Of a DNA stretch of 16,087 nt, positions 8,083-15,993 are shown piece by piece. The position numbers and the translations under genes are program-made. Position 1 is the first letter of the stretch; each line of letters starts with the position of its first letter. The DNA is from JAIBAI01 sp044238875. Its GTDB lineage: Bacteria; Bacteroidota; Bacteroidia; M30B66. The stretch lies in assembly GCA_044238875.1 (NCBI GenBank), contig JBIICM010000039.1:1-16087 (forward strand). The letters run 5' to 3'. The notes under the pieces were generated by a model. That model did no database searches. It saw nothing but the letters and a program-made list of their open reading frames with translations, and had not been told where the DNA came from.

Positions 8083-8083
8083 T

Positions 8084-8806
8084 GTGAATACCATCGTTGC
8101 CCGTTTTTCAAGGCATCGTGAACTTTACCGTTCGATTAAAAATTTGTTGGGTTTTTGGCCTTCCAACATTAACCTCTATGTGCAGGCTTTCAGACATCGA
8201 TCTGCTGCCAAATCTGTTAAAGAGCGTTTCAAGAACTCAAATGAAAGACTTGAATTTCTTGGTGACGCCATTTTGGGTGCAGCCATTGCGCATTATCTTT
8301 TTAAAAAGTTTCCCTATCGCGATGAAGGTTTTTTAACTGAAATGCGGTCGAAAATCGTAAGCAGGTCATTTCTCAATAGCCTCGCCATGCGCATTGGTAT
8401 TGAAAAGCTTATTATACATGACGAGAACACAACGATCAATAAATCGGTTTGTGGTGATACTTTTGAGGCGCTGCTTGGTGCCATTTATCTTGACAAGGGA
8501 TTTGATTTCACCTTTAAGCTCATTATGCACCGTATCATTCGCTTTCATGTAGATATGGATGAGATTGAAATGCAGGATCATAACTATAAGTCGAAACTGA
8601 TCAACTGGGCCCAGCGCAACAAACGCACTATTATGTTTGAAGCCAGAGAAGAACAGGTCGGAAAAAACCAAAAAACCTATTTTGTAAAAGTGCTTGTTGA
8701 CCAGTTGCCTTTTGGTGAAGGTTCAGCCACTTCAAAAAAACAGGCAGAGCAGGCTGCTGCGAAAATTGCGGCCGAATCACTAATAAGGGATGATACGGGC
8801 GCATAG
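8084..8806 (+). CDS. rnc: Ribonuclease III
   Basis: This 240-residue endonuclease cuts double-stranded RNA, mainly rRNA precursors and structured mRNAs. The RNase III domain (about 15-160) carries the signature NERLEFLGDAIL (53-64) with E57 and D61, and the second acidic pair D125 and E128 in GDTFEALLGAIYLDKGF. A double-stranded-RNA-binding domain follows (about 168-235), ending in the typical GEGSATSKKQAEQAAAKIAA stretch. The start is a GTG at 8084, one base after the fabF TGA. The overlapping ATG at 8082 is followed at once by a stop, so it cannot serve. About 20 residues precede the first conserved helix, a modest N-terminal extension common in Bacteroidota. Placement directly after fabF implies shared transcription and translational coupling. 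Confidence 0.96.
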   Translation: MNTIVARFSRHRELYRSIKNLLGFWPSNINLYVQAFRHRSAAKSVKERFKNSNERLEFLGDAILGAAIAHYLFKKFPYRDEGFLTEMRSKIVSRSFLNSLAMRIGIEKLIIHDENTTINKSVCGDTFEALLGAIYLDKGFDFTFKLIMHRIIRFHVDMDEIEMQDHNYKSKLINWAQRNKRTIMFEAREEQVGKNQKTYFVKVLVDQLPFGEGSATSKKQAEQAAAKIAAESLIRDDTGA

Positions 8807-8841
8807 TGTTATTAGTACAATATGTTTAACTTCGTGGGCTC

Positions 8842-9255
8842 ATGAAGAAAAAAATCCGAAAGCTTGAAACTGAATACAATTTCCAGCTGATCGGTATTAG
8901 CTGTGCGGAAGAGGATTATAAGCTTTGCTGGCTATTCAACAGAGCATTAGAATTTGACTTTGAGCGGATTGATGAACTGGAAATTATGCTTCCCGACAAA
9001 CAACTTGAATTTGCAGTTTTTGAATATCAGGATCAGGAGGCAGAAGTGACCTATCACCTTATCGCTAACCGCAATCAGCAAGGCATATTGGTGGCAGAGG
9101 AACGCCAGTCGGATTATTTTCTTAAAATTTCCGGTGATTTTTTTAGCCCTGATCTGCCCGAACTGGTGAGTAGCATCAGACAAATACCTAACGTAATGGC
9201 AGCCTATCCACTTGTTCCGAAAAAAATAAAATCCATTGATAACCTTCTTTTTTAA
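8842..9255 (+). CDS. IPExxxVDY family protein, function unknown
   Basis: This 137-residue protein is recognised by its place between rnc and pyk and by family features. The N-terminal part reads FQLIGISCAEEDYKLCWLFNRAL (about 14-36), the family's opening alpha/beta segment. The name-giving motif IPExxxVDY appears here as VAEERQSDY (84-92), keeping Glu, Asp and Tyr but not Ile-Pro or Val, followed by FLKISGD. The C-terminus ends KKIKSIDNLLF, like other members. There is no signal peptide, membrane segment or Cys/His metal site, so it is probably a small cytoplasmic protein. The family is largely restricted to Bacteroidota and its role is not known. The ATG lies 35 bases after rnc, and pyk follows after only 3 bases. 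Confidence 0.85.
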   Translation: MKKKIRKLETEYNFQLIGISCAEEDYKLCWLFNRALEFDFERIDELEIMLPDKQLEFAVFEYQDQEAEVTYHLIANRNQQGILVAEERQSDYFLKISGDFFSPDLPELVSSIRQIPNVMAAYPLVPKKIKSIDNLLF

Positions 9256-9258
9256 AAC

Positions 9259-10692
9259 ATGAAAAAAGTTCAAAGCAAAACCAAGGTCATCGCCACACTG
9301 GGGCCGGCGAGTTCTTCCAGAGAAGTATTGGAAGAACTGATCAGCGCCGGAGTTGATGTGTGCCGCGTTAATTTCAGTCATGGCGATTATGAGGCCCATG
9401 CCGCCGTAATTCAGACCATCAGAGAAATAAACAAAGACAGGGGCTTTCATACCGCAATTCTTGCCGATCTGCAAGGGCCTAAACTTCGTATCGGTGATGT
9501 TGAAAACAACGGTGTGGAGCTAAAAACAGGGCAAACCCTCATCATCACAACTAAAAAGTGCATAGGGACTTCAAAAAAGGTATACATCACTTATCCACAG
9601 TTTCCCCAGGATGTTAAATTGGGAGAAATGGTGCTGATTGACGATGGTAAGCTTGTACTGGAGGTGAAAGATTCAAACAAGGAAGATGAGGTAACTGCCA
9701 CAGTGGTTCACGGGGGCATTCTGTCGTCGAAAAAAGGTGTAAACCTGCCCAATACGCGGATTTCACTGCCGTGTCTGACAAAAAAAGATCTTCAGGATCT
9801 TAATTTCGCTCTCGATCATAATGTTGAGTGGATCGGATTATCATTTGTGCGTCAGGCATCCGACATATTAGAGCTTAAGCACATCATCCGCAAGAATAAC
9901 AAACACGCCAGGGTTGTTGCAAAAATTGAAAAACCTGAGGCGGTGAGTGATATTGATAACATCATCAAGCATGCTGATGCCATCATGGTAGCCCGTGGTG
10001 ACCTTGGTGTGGAAGTGCCCATGGAAAATGTTCCGCTCATTCAGAAAATGCTGGTTCAGAAATCACTCGAAGCACATATTCCGATCATCATTGCCACGCA
10101 AATGATGGAAAGCATGATTACCAATTACAATGCAACAAGGGCTGAGGTTAATGACGTGGCCAATTCAGTGATGGACGGAGCCGACGCGGTGATGCTCAGC
10201 GGAGAAACTTCAGTTGGTAAATATCCTGTAAGGGTGATACAAACGGTTCAGAAAATTCTGGCTCAGGTGGAGGGATTTGAAGGTATCTATCACAAGCAGC
10301 ATCAGTCGTCGGCCCCCCAACGTACCCGTATGATTACAGATGCCATTTGTTTCAATGCAGTGAATGTAGCCGACCAGACCAATGCAGCAGCGATTGTGGC
10401 CATGACCCATTCGGGCTATACTGCGTTTTTCATTTCTTCATTCAGGCCGAAAAGTTCAATCTATATATTCACCGGAAATGAAGCTTTGCTCAATACATTG
10501 AGTCTGGTATGGGGGGTAAAGGGCTTTTTTTACGACAAGATGGTAAGTACTGACCATACCATCAGCGATATCAAGAATATTTTGAAGAAAGAGGGCTACG
10601 TTAAAACCGATGACCTGATCATCAACGTGTCAAGCATACCGATGCATGAATTTGGTAAATCAAACATGATGAAATTGAGCTTTGTAGAATGA
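9259..10692 (+). CDS. pyk: Pyruvate kinase
   Basis: This 477-residue enzyme converts phosphoenolpyruvate and ADP to pyruvate and ATP, the last step of glycolysis. The N-terminal motif TKVIATLGPAS (8-18) and the substrate-binding R36, N38 and S40 in CRVNFSHGD are present, as is ADLQGPK (69-75). The active-site signature gives K222 and E224 in AKIEKPE, and D248 in MVARGDLGVEVP. TRAEVNDVANSVMDGADAVMLSGETSVGKYP (from 293) completes the barrel, and a C-terminal allosteric-type domain follows (about 350-477). There is no extra PEP-utilising domain, so the length is the standard short form. The ATG is 3 bases after the IPExxxVDY gene, and the stop overlaps the next start. Confidence 0.98.
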   Translation: MKKVQSKTKVIATLGPASSSREVLEELISAGVDVCRVNFSHGDYEAHAAVIQTIREINKDRGFHTAILADLQGPKLRIGDVENNGVELKTGQTLIITTKKCIGTSKKVYITYPQFPQDVKLGEMVLIDDGKLVLEVKDSNKEDEVTATVVHGGILSSKKGVNLPNTRISLPCLTKKDLQDLNFALDHNVEWIGLSFVRQASDILELKHIIRKNNKHARVVAKIEKPEAVSDIDNIIKHADAIMVARGDLGVEVPMENVPLIQKMLVQKSLEAHIPIIIATQMMESMITNYNATRAEVNDVANSVMDGADAVMLSGETSVGKYPVRVIQTVQKILAQVEGFEGIYHKQHQSSAPQRTRMITDAICFNAVNVADQTNAAAIVAMTHSGYTAFFISSFRPKSSIYIFTGNEALLNTLSLVWGVKGFFYDKMVSTDHTISDIKNILKKEGYVKTDDLIINVSSIPMHEFGKSNMMKLSFVE

Positions 10693-11729
10693 TAAATATT
10701 GAACTGCTACGCAATATTTGCGAAACTCCAGGAGCACCGGGCCATGAGAAAAAAATCCGTGATCTGGTGCTCAATGAGGTGAAAAACCTGGGTGATAAAA
10801 TTGAGGTGGATGCACTGGGCAATATCTGCGTGTTCAGAAAAGGCAGGCAGGATAAGAAGGTAATGGTGGGTGCCCACCTGGATGAAATAGGTTTTATGGT
10901 GACCCATATTGATGATCAGGGTTTTATTCATTTTACAACCCTGGGAGGCTTTGATCCGAAAACCCTTACCGCTCAGCGAGTGATTATTCACGGTAGGCAG
11001 GATGTGGCCGGCGTAATGGGCTCAAAACCCATACACCTTATGAGCCCTGAAGAACGTGATAAACCGGTGAAAATTACCGATTTTTTCATTGACACCGGTA
11101 TGAATGCCGGAGATGTAAAAAATCTGGTGAGTATTGGCGACACTATTACCAGGGAGAGAACCCTTATCGAGATGGGCGAATGCATCAATTGCAAATCGCT
11201 TGATAATAGAATTTCAGTTTACATTTTAATTGAGACACTTCGCCGGTTAGGGGAAATACCCTACGATCTTTATGCAGTATTTACGGTGCAGGAAGAAGTC
11301 GGAATCAGGGGTGCGCAGGTGGCCTCACTTGCTATTCAGCCTGATTTCGGATTTGGTTTGGATACCACCATCGCCTACGATGTGCCAGGGTCAAAAGCGC
11401 AGGAACAAGTAACAAGGCTTGGAAAAGGTGCAGGTATAAAAATTATGGATAGTTCAGTAATCTGCGATCCCCGTATGGTAAAATACATGCGTGAGCAGGC
11501 CATTTCAGCAAATATACCCTGGCAGGCTGAAATACTTCAGGGAGGGGGAACTGATACTGCCGGCATTCAGCGCATGTCAGCCGGTGGCGCTATTTCTGGA
11601 GCAGTAAGCATTCCCACGCGCCATATTCATCAGGTGATTGAAATGGTTAACAAGGCAGATACCCTCGCCTGTATTAACCTTCTTGATGCCTGTGTTTCAA
11701 ATCTTGATCAGTGGGATTGGTCGCACTGA
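10689..11729 (+). CDS. M42 family metallopeptidase (glutamyl/leucyl-type aminopeptidase)
   Basis: This 346-residue cytoplasmic dimetal aminopeptidase removes N-terminal residues from peptides; M42 enzymes typically form large tetrahedral assemblies. Metal and catalytic residues can be placed: H63 and D65 in VGAHLDEIGFMV, bridging D172 in SLDNRIS, catalytic E202 with ligand E203 in VQEEVGIRGA, D225 in GLDTTIAYD, and H314 in SIPTRHIHQV. GGGTDTAGIQ (286-294) is also typical of the family. Older annotations of such genes as endoglucanase are wrong for this family. The ATG overlaps the pyk stop by four bases (ATGA), so it is the last gene of the acpP operon and is coupled to pyk. The substrate range cannot be read from the sequence. 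Confidence 0.93.
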   Translation: MINIELLRNICETPGAPGHEKKIRDLVLNEVKNLGDKIEVDALGNICVFRKGRQDKKVMVGAHLDEIGFMVTHIDDQGFIHFTTLGGFDPKTLTAQRVIIHGRQDVAGVMGSKPIHLMSPEERDKPVKITDFFIDTGMNAGDVKNLVSIGDTITRERTLIEMGECINCKSLDNRISVYILIETLRRLGEIPYDLYAVFTVQEEVGIRGAQVASLAIQPDFGFGLDTTIAYDVPGSKAQEQVTRLGKGAGIKIMDSSVICDPRMVKYMREQAISANIPWQAEILQGGGTDTAGIQRMSAGGAISGAVSIPTRHIHQVIEMVNKADTLACINLLDACVSNLDQWDWSH

Positions 11730-11751
11730 CCAGGATTGAAGTAACATGCAA

Positions 11752-11779
11752 TTGCTCAAATTGGTTTTTTATACCTTTG
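11752..11779 (+). promoter_or_regulatory. Candidate promoter of the DUF4476 gene
   Basis: TACCTTTG at 11772-11779 matches TAnnTTTG exactly and lies 30 bases before the ATG. The upstream partner is a shorter TTG at 11752-11754, 17 bases away, slightly closer than usual. No terminator hairpin is seen between the M42 stop and this site, so the gene may be both read through from the operon and transcribed separately. Confidence 0.5.
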
Positions 11780-11809
11780 TCTGAAGCAAAATACAAAAAA
11801 GAAACAACC

Positions 11810-12877
11810 ATGAAAAAAGTTTCCATTCTCCCCTTCTTTTTAGTGCTTCTGCAGGCTGGTTTTTTAAGTGCTCAGACATCGAATCTGATATTTTTTTCGG
11901 AAAATGGTGAAAAATTTACCATTGTAATGAATGGTTTGCGCTACAATGAAGCCCCTTCAACCAATGTTCGACTTACAGATCTTGCTCCTGCAGTTTACAA
12001 AGTGAAAGCCATTTTTGAAGACCCGAAGCTGGGCGTTGTTTCAAAAACCATTCCGGTTGAGCCCTACAAAGAAACAACTTTCAATATACGTCTTAAAAAA
12101 CAAACAGCAGTTGGTAAAACTGCAACAAGAATGACAAGGCAAGTAGGTCGGGATTTAAATATGGTTGACTCTTCAGAGGTTTATGCAGACCCAAAGGAAA
12201 CCTATGTAATGCGCTTTATTTCAGAGATTGCTTTACCAGCGCAACAACAGGTTATAACCAACTCAGCCCCCAATGTTTACAATACGCAGCCGGTGGTTGT
12301 TCAAAGTGGTGCAGTTACACAAACAACAACTACTACTACCACTGTAAGGGGTACCTCTCAGCCTGTTGCCACTCCGGGTGCAAGTGTTAACATGAGCGTG
12401 AATGATCCTGATCTCGGTGTCAATATCAACATGAACGTTGGCGTTCCTTCCGGTACTGTAATAAACACAGGCGGAACCGTTCAGCAAACTACAACTACTA
12501 CCACAATCAGTAACGGCCATGCGGTGCAGGGGCAACCTGCACACTATATCATGCCGGGTTACAACGGCCCTATTGGATGTCAGTGGCCGATGGATCAGAA
12601 TGCTTATCGCAGTGCAGTTGGAAGCATCTCAAAACAATCGTTTGAAGAAAATAAGCTGCAGGTGGCCAGGCAGGTATTCTCAACAAATTGCCTTACTTCA
12701 GCCCAGGTGGGAGAGATCATGCGCCTATTTACTTTCGAGGATAGCAGACTTGATTTTGCAAAATTTGCCTACGGTCATACTTTTGATTTGGGCAATTATT
12801 TTATGGTCAACGATGCATTCACCTTTTCATCTTCGGTTGATGAGCTGAATGATTACATCCGCAGTACCGGCAGGTAA
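11810..12877 (+). CDS. Secreted DUF4476 domain protein
   Basis: This 355-residue protein begins at the ATG at 11810, because this start gives a clean signal peptide (MKKVSILPFFLVLLQAGFLSA, cleavage before QTSN). A longer frame from 11711 would bury it and overlap the M42 gene. Residues about 26-96 look like a small beta-sandwich (FTIVMNGLRYN…LTDLAPAVYKVKAIFED…FNIRLKK), similar in style to PEGA-like domains. A flexible middle (about 97-255) holds two Thr tracts, QTTTTTTTV (171-179) and QQTTTTTTI (225-233), around a Val/Asn/Met-rich stretch (192-212). The C-terminal 95 residues match DUF4476: MDQNAYRSAVGSI, KLQVARQVF, NCLTSAQVGEIMRLFTFEDSRLDFAKFAY and SSSVDELNDYI. The function is unknown; a periplasmic or cell-envelope role is inferred from the signal peptide. 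Confidence 0.88.
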   Translation: MKKVSILPFFLVLLQAGFLSAQTSNLIFFSENGEKFTIVMNGLRYNEAPSTNVRLTDLAPAVYKVKAIFEDPKLGVVSKTIPVEPYKETTFNIRLKKQTAVGKTATRMTRQVGRDLNMVDSSEVYADPKETYVMRFISEIALPAQQQVITNSAPNVYNTQPVVVQSGAVTQTTTTTTTVRGTSQPVATPGASVNMSVNDPDLGVNINMNVGVPSGTVINTGGTVQQTTTTTTISNGHAVQGQPAHYIMPGYNGPIGCQWPMDQNAYRSAVGSISKQSFEENKLQVARQVFSTNCLTSAQVGEIMRLFTFEDSRLDFAKFAYGHTFDLGNYFMVNDAFTFSSSVDELNDYIRSTGR

Positions 12878-12975
12878 GGGTTGGGCTACCGGTTTTAACA
12901 TTTGGCTGTAACAGGCCAAACGTGTGATATCCCATAAAGAAAAAGCCTGCCGGCGTTTGTACTGCTCTGTTTTTT
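12861..12975 (+). terminator. Possible long-range terminator after the DUF4476 gene
   Basis: GCAGTACCGGCAGG (12861-12874), at the very end of the coding sequence, can pair with CCTGCCG (12946-12952) and GTACTGC (12959-12965). This makes 14 base pairs with a 6-base bulge on the right arm. Six T residues follow at 12970-12975. The 71-base loop holds its own hairpin, TTTGGC/GCCAAA (12901-12920). The T-run makes a terminator plausible, but the loop is unusually long and the first T-run base is five bases from the stem. Confidence 0.35.
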
Positions 12976-13058
12976 GTCTGAATTTTCGGCATCTAAGTCG
13001 TCAAATGCGCTGAAGCTTCTTGTTTGCAATCTGCAGCATCGGGTTTGCCGGAGTTTTA

Positions 13059-13066
13059 TATTTTTG
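13059..13066 (+). promoter_or_regulatory. Candidate -7 box for the prolyl isomerase–M1 peptidase unit
   Basis: TATTTTTG is an exact TAnnTTTG match 21 bases before the ATG at 13088. No TTTG lies 19-21 bases upstream (the nearest is only 11 away), so the -33 half is weak. The 5' leader would be about 15 bases. The M1 gene follows 13 bases after the isomerase and has no promoter of its own. Confidence 0.45.
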
Positions 13067-13087
13067 CCCACCTTTAAAATCATTCAT

Positions 13088-13537
13088 ATGACAACCGGAT
13101 ACCTGCAAACCAAATACGGGACAATGAAAATTGAGTTTTTCGATAAAGATGCGCCCGGCACTGTAAAGAACTTTGTTGAGCTTGCTAAAAAGGGCTTTTA
13201 CGACGGACTGAAATTTCACAGGGTTATTCCTGATTTTGTGGTGCAGGGCGGCGACCCGACGGGCACCGGTGCCGGCGGACCGGGTTATAAAATTAAATGT
13301 GAACTCACCGGCGAAAACCAGTTCCACGACAGGGGCGTTTTATCAATGGCGCATGCCGGAAGGGATACCGGAGGATCACAGTTTTTCATTTGTCACAGCC
13401 GGAAAAACACTGCCCATCTAGACCGTAACCATACCGTTTTCGGTAAAGTGGTTGAGCATGTTGATATTGTAGATCAGATCAGACAGGGTGACCTGATTGA
13501 AAAAATTACAATCGTAGAAGAGCCTGCACAAAATTGA
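13088..13537 (+). CDS. Cyclophilin-type peptidyl-prolyl cis-trans isomerase
   Basis: This 149-residue single-domain cyclophilin catalyses cis-trans isomerisation of X-Pro bonds in folding proteins. The signature region FHRVIPDFVVQGGDPTGTG (43-61) carries the catalytic Arg R45 and Q53. GSQFFICHS (97-104) and HLDRNHTVFGKVVEHVDIVD (110-129) complete the fold. The position usually occupied by the cyclosporin-contacting Trp is Leu (L111), as in many bacterial cyclophilins. The ATG at 13088 starts MTTGYLQTKYGTMKIEFF, the normal family opening. The same frame stays open upstream to 12974, but that extension would start before the -7 box and resembles no family member. It has no signal peptide, so it acts in the cytoplasm. 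It lies 13 bases before the M1 peptidase gene and is probably co-transcribed with it. Confidence 0.94.
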   Translation: MTTGYLQTKYGTMKIEFFDKDAPGTVKNFVELAKKGFYDGLKFHRVIPDFVVQGGDPTGTGAGGPGYKIKCELTGENQFHDRGVLSMAHAGRDTGGSQFFICHSRKNTAHLDRNHTVFGKVVEHVDIVDQIRQGDLIEKITIVEEPAQN

Positions 13538-13550
13538 TCTTATAAATAGA

Positions 13551-15992
13551 ATGGCAAATCTCTTAAAAACAAGCAGGCTCAAAAGCTTGTTATTCCTCGC
13601 TTTTATGGCAGGATTGGGTATAATCAAGGCTCAAAATGAGCCCTTAAAACCTTATGTGCGAACATTTCCGTACGATTCTGTTTCGGTGCCCAGAGCACAC
13701 AACGTTGATTTCAGGCACCTCCGGCTTGAGGCCTCCTTTGAACCGCAGAAAGGGAAAGTTTTTGGAAAAGTTACCCATATTTTTTCACCCATTCAGAAAA
13801 TAGTTGACACCATTTTTCTGGATGCACCGGGTATTATTATCAAAGAGGTAATTCATCGCGGCAAGCCCCTCGCTTTCAGTATGGTTGATAAAGGAGTTAT
13901 ACTACGGTTTAGTCCCGCCCTTACCTGGGATACTGAAGATAGCGTGAGCATACGCTATGAGGCAACACCACGTAAGGGAATGTATTTCACCGGATGGAAT
14001 GACCCGAAGGGATTGAGTCGTAAGCAAATCTGGACCCAGGGGCAGGGCATTGACAACCGCTACTGGATTCCGATGTATGACGAGATGAATGATAAGATCA
14101 CCTCGGAGGTGCTGATAACCATGCCAAAGCCCTATAAGGTATTGTCAAACGGAGTAAAGCTGGGTGTCAGGGATTTTGCAAATGAACAGGTATGGCATTA
14201 CCGCATGAACAAGCCACACGCTCCCTACCTGATCATGCTCGGTATCGGTGAATATGAAATTGAAACACGGTACTCCAAAAGAGGCCTGCGCGAGGATCTG
14301 TGGTACTATCCCGACTGGAAAGACCGTGTTGAAACAACCTACAGGTATAGCACCGAAATGATTGATTTTTTTGAGCAAGAGATAGGTGTTAATTATCCCT
14401 GGGAAAATTATTCGCAGATACCGGTGCAGGATTTTCTTTATGGCGCTATGGAGAATACCACAGCCACAGTTTTCGGTGATTTTTTTCATGTTGATAAAAG
14501 GGGAGAAATTGACCGCACTTATGTGGCTGTAAATGCGCATGAATTGGCCCATCAGTGGTTCGGCGACCTTGTAACTGCCAGAAGTGCTACCCACCACTGG
14601 CTGCAGGAAAGTTTCGCCACCCATTACAACATGCTTTACGAAAGAGAGGTTTTTGGTCAGGAGTATTTTGATATGATCCGCAGAAGGGCGACCATTTCAT
14701 CGCTGCAGGCTTCTGAAAAAGATTTGTACAACGTAGCGCACAGCAAAGCCGGCAGTGTGAGGGTGTACCCAAAGGGCGCCTGTATTCTTGAAATGCTTAA
14801 ATACGTTGTAGGGCGGGAGGCTTATAACCGTTCAATAAAGCATTACCTGAACAAGCATGGTTATGGGAATGTTGATACTGAAGACCTGCTGGTTGCCTTT
14901 CACGAAACACTCGGCGAATCACTCGACTGGTTCTGGGACGAATGGTTGTATAAGGGTGGTGAGCCTTTCTACAAGGTTGTAACCGCTGAGCAGGCCGGAC
15001 AGCTTGAATTTATTGTTACCCAGCTGCAGGAAAGCGGACCTTACACCGATTACTTCAAAATGCCAGTAGTTTTTGAAATTCATTATGCCGACGGAAGCAG
15101 TACGTCAAAGCGCACATGGGTTGAAGGCCGCGAAACACGTGTGAGGCTTCCATTAGATGCATCAAAAAAAGTTTCGTTTGTGCTGTTTGATCCAAACAGT
15201 GAAATCATGAAAGCTGTTAGGTTTGAAAAACCCTTTGAACAACTGGTAAATCAGGCCGTAAAGGCAAAATATATGCTAGACCGTCTGGATGCAGTGGAAG
15301 CCATGGATAAAGAACCGTTGGCTAAAAAGCGGAAGATACTGCAGTCGCTCTACACGTCTGAAAAAAGCATTTATGTGCGTTCGGCCATCATTAAGCAACT
15401 GGCCAGAGACCAGGATAAAAAAAGCCGTAGTGTAATCGTTTCAGCCTTTTCAGACACTGATGTACTGATCAGGAAGGCTGTTCTTGCATGTTATGATACC
15501 ATTCCCAAAGATTTAATAGGTTCAGCGGAGAAATTGCTCAAAGATCCCAGTTATGATTTGCTCAATTCGGCCCTGAACAAACTGGTGGTAAGCAATAAAG
15601 AAAAAACAGCACGTTACCTTGAAATTACTGCCGGTGAAAAGGGCAATATCGCCAATAACATCCGTATCAGCTGGCTTAAACATGCGATCAGGCTTGGTAA
15701 ACAGGAGCATGAGGCGGAGCTGATTGCCTATGCTTCAAGCTCCTACGAGTTTTTAACCCGCGCCAATGCCTTTTTAGCATTGAAAGACCTCAAACTAATA
15801 ACACCGGAGGTGATTGCTTATTCAATAGAAGCAGCTTACAGTCCAAACGGCAGACTCAGCAGCAATGCCGTCAGCTTTCTGAATTGGATCTATAAGGAGC
15901 TGCCTGACTGGAAACAGGGTCTTGATAAAATTGGTAATAATATACAGCAGAACGACTGGCAGAAAGAAATTTGGGAAAAGATCAGAAAGTAG
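13551..15992 (+). CDS. Exported M1 family aminopeptidase with C-terminal helical repeats
   Basis: This 813-residue zinc aminopeptidase has an N-terminal signal peptide (about 1-27, hydrophobic LLFLAFMAGLGII, cleavage near KA-QNE), so it works in the periplasm or at the cell surface. The N-terminal beta-domain (about 45-240) precedes the catalytic domain. The exopeptidase motif GAMEN is at 298-302. The zinc site is HELAH (330-334) plus E353, exactly 18 residues after the second His, with E331 as catalytic base. The third-ligand motif reads WLQESFA rather than the common WLNEGFA. The catalytic Tyr is probably Y406 in VYPKGACIL. From about 575 on, the protein is helical with HEAT-like pairs, for example SDTDVLIRKAVLACYD. 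The family removes N-terminal residues from peptides. It follows the prolyl isomerase closely, and its ATG has no Shine-Dalgarno sequence. Confidence 0.94.
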   Translation: MANLLKTSRLKSLLFLAFMAGLGIIKAQNEPLKPYVRTFPYDSVSVPRAHNVDFRHLRLEASFEPQKGKVFGKVTHIFSPIQKIVDTIFLDAPGIIIKEVIHRGKPLAFSMVDKGVILRFSPALTWDTEDSVSIRYEATPRKGMYFTGWNDPKGLSRKQIWTQGQGIDNRYWIPMYDEMNDKITSEVLITMPKPYKVLSNGVKLGVRDFANEQVWHYRMNKPHAPYLIMLGIGEYEIETRYSKRGLREDLWYYPDWKDRVETTYRYSTEMIDFFEQEIGVNYPWENYSQIPVQDFLYGAMENTTATVFGDFFHVDKRGEIDRTYVAVNAHELAHQWFGDLVTARSATHHWLQESFATHYNMLYEREVFGQEYFDMIRRRATISSLQASEKDLYNVAHSKAGSVRVYPKGACILEMLKYVVGREAYNRSIKHYLNKHGYGNVDTEDLLVAFHETLGESLDWFWDEWLYKGGEPFYKVVTAEQAGQLEFIVTQLQESGPYTDYFKMPVVFEIHYADGSSTSKRTWVEGRETRVRLPLDASKKVSFVLFDPNSEIMKAVRFEKPFEQLVNQAVKAKYMLDRLDAVEAMDKEPLAKKRKILQSLYTSEKSIYVRSAIIKQLARDQDKKSRSVIVSAFSDTDVLIRKAVLACYDTIPKDLIGSAEKLLKDPSYDLLNSALNKLVVSNKEKTARYLEITAGEKGNIANNIRISWLKHAIRLGKQEHEAELIAYASSSYEFLTRANAFLALKDLKLITPEVIAYSIEAAYSPNGRLSSNAVSFLNWIYKELPDWKQGLDKIGNNIQQNDWQKEIWEKIRK

Positions 15993-15993
15993 T

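Noticed and set aside
11711..11809. N-terminal extension of the DUF4476 protein
   Set aside because: It would overlap the M42 gene, precede the -7 box and place 33 unrelated residues before a clear signal peptide.
12301..12510. Thr-codon runs in the DUF4476 gene as a microsatellite or phase-variable tract
   Set aside because: The codons are mixed (ACA, ACT, ACC), so slippage in a pure repeat is unlikely. They are better seen as a protein linker feature.
12974..13087. N-terminal extension of the prolyl isomerase
   Set aside because: The extra 38 residues start upstream of the candidate promoter and do not resemble a cyclophilin or a signal peptide.
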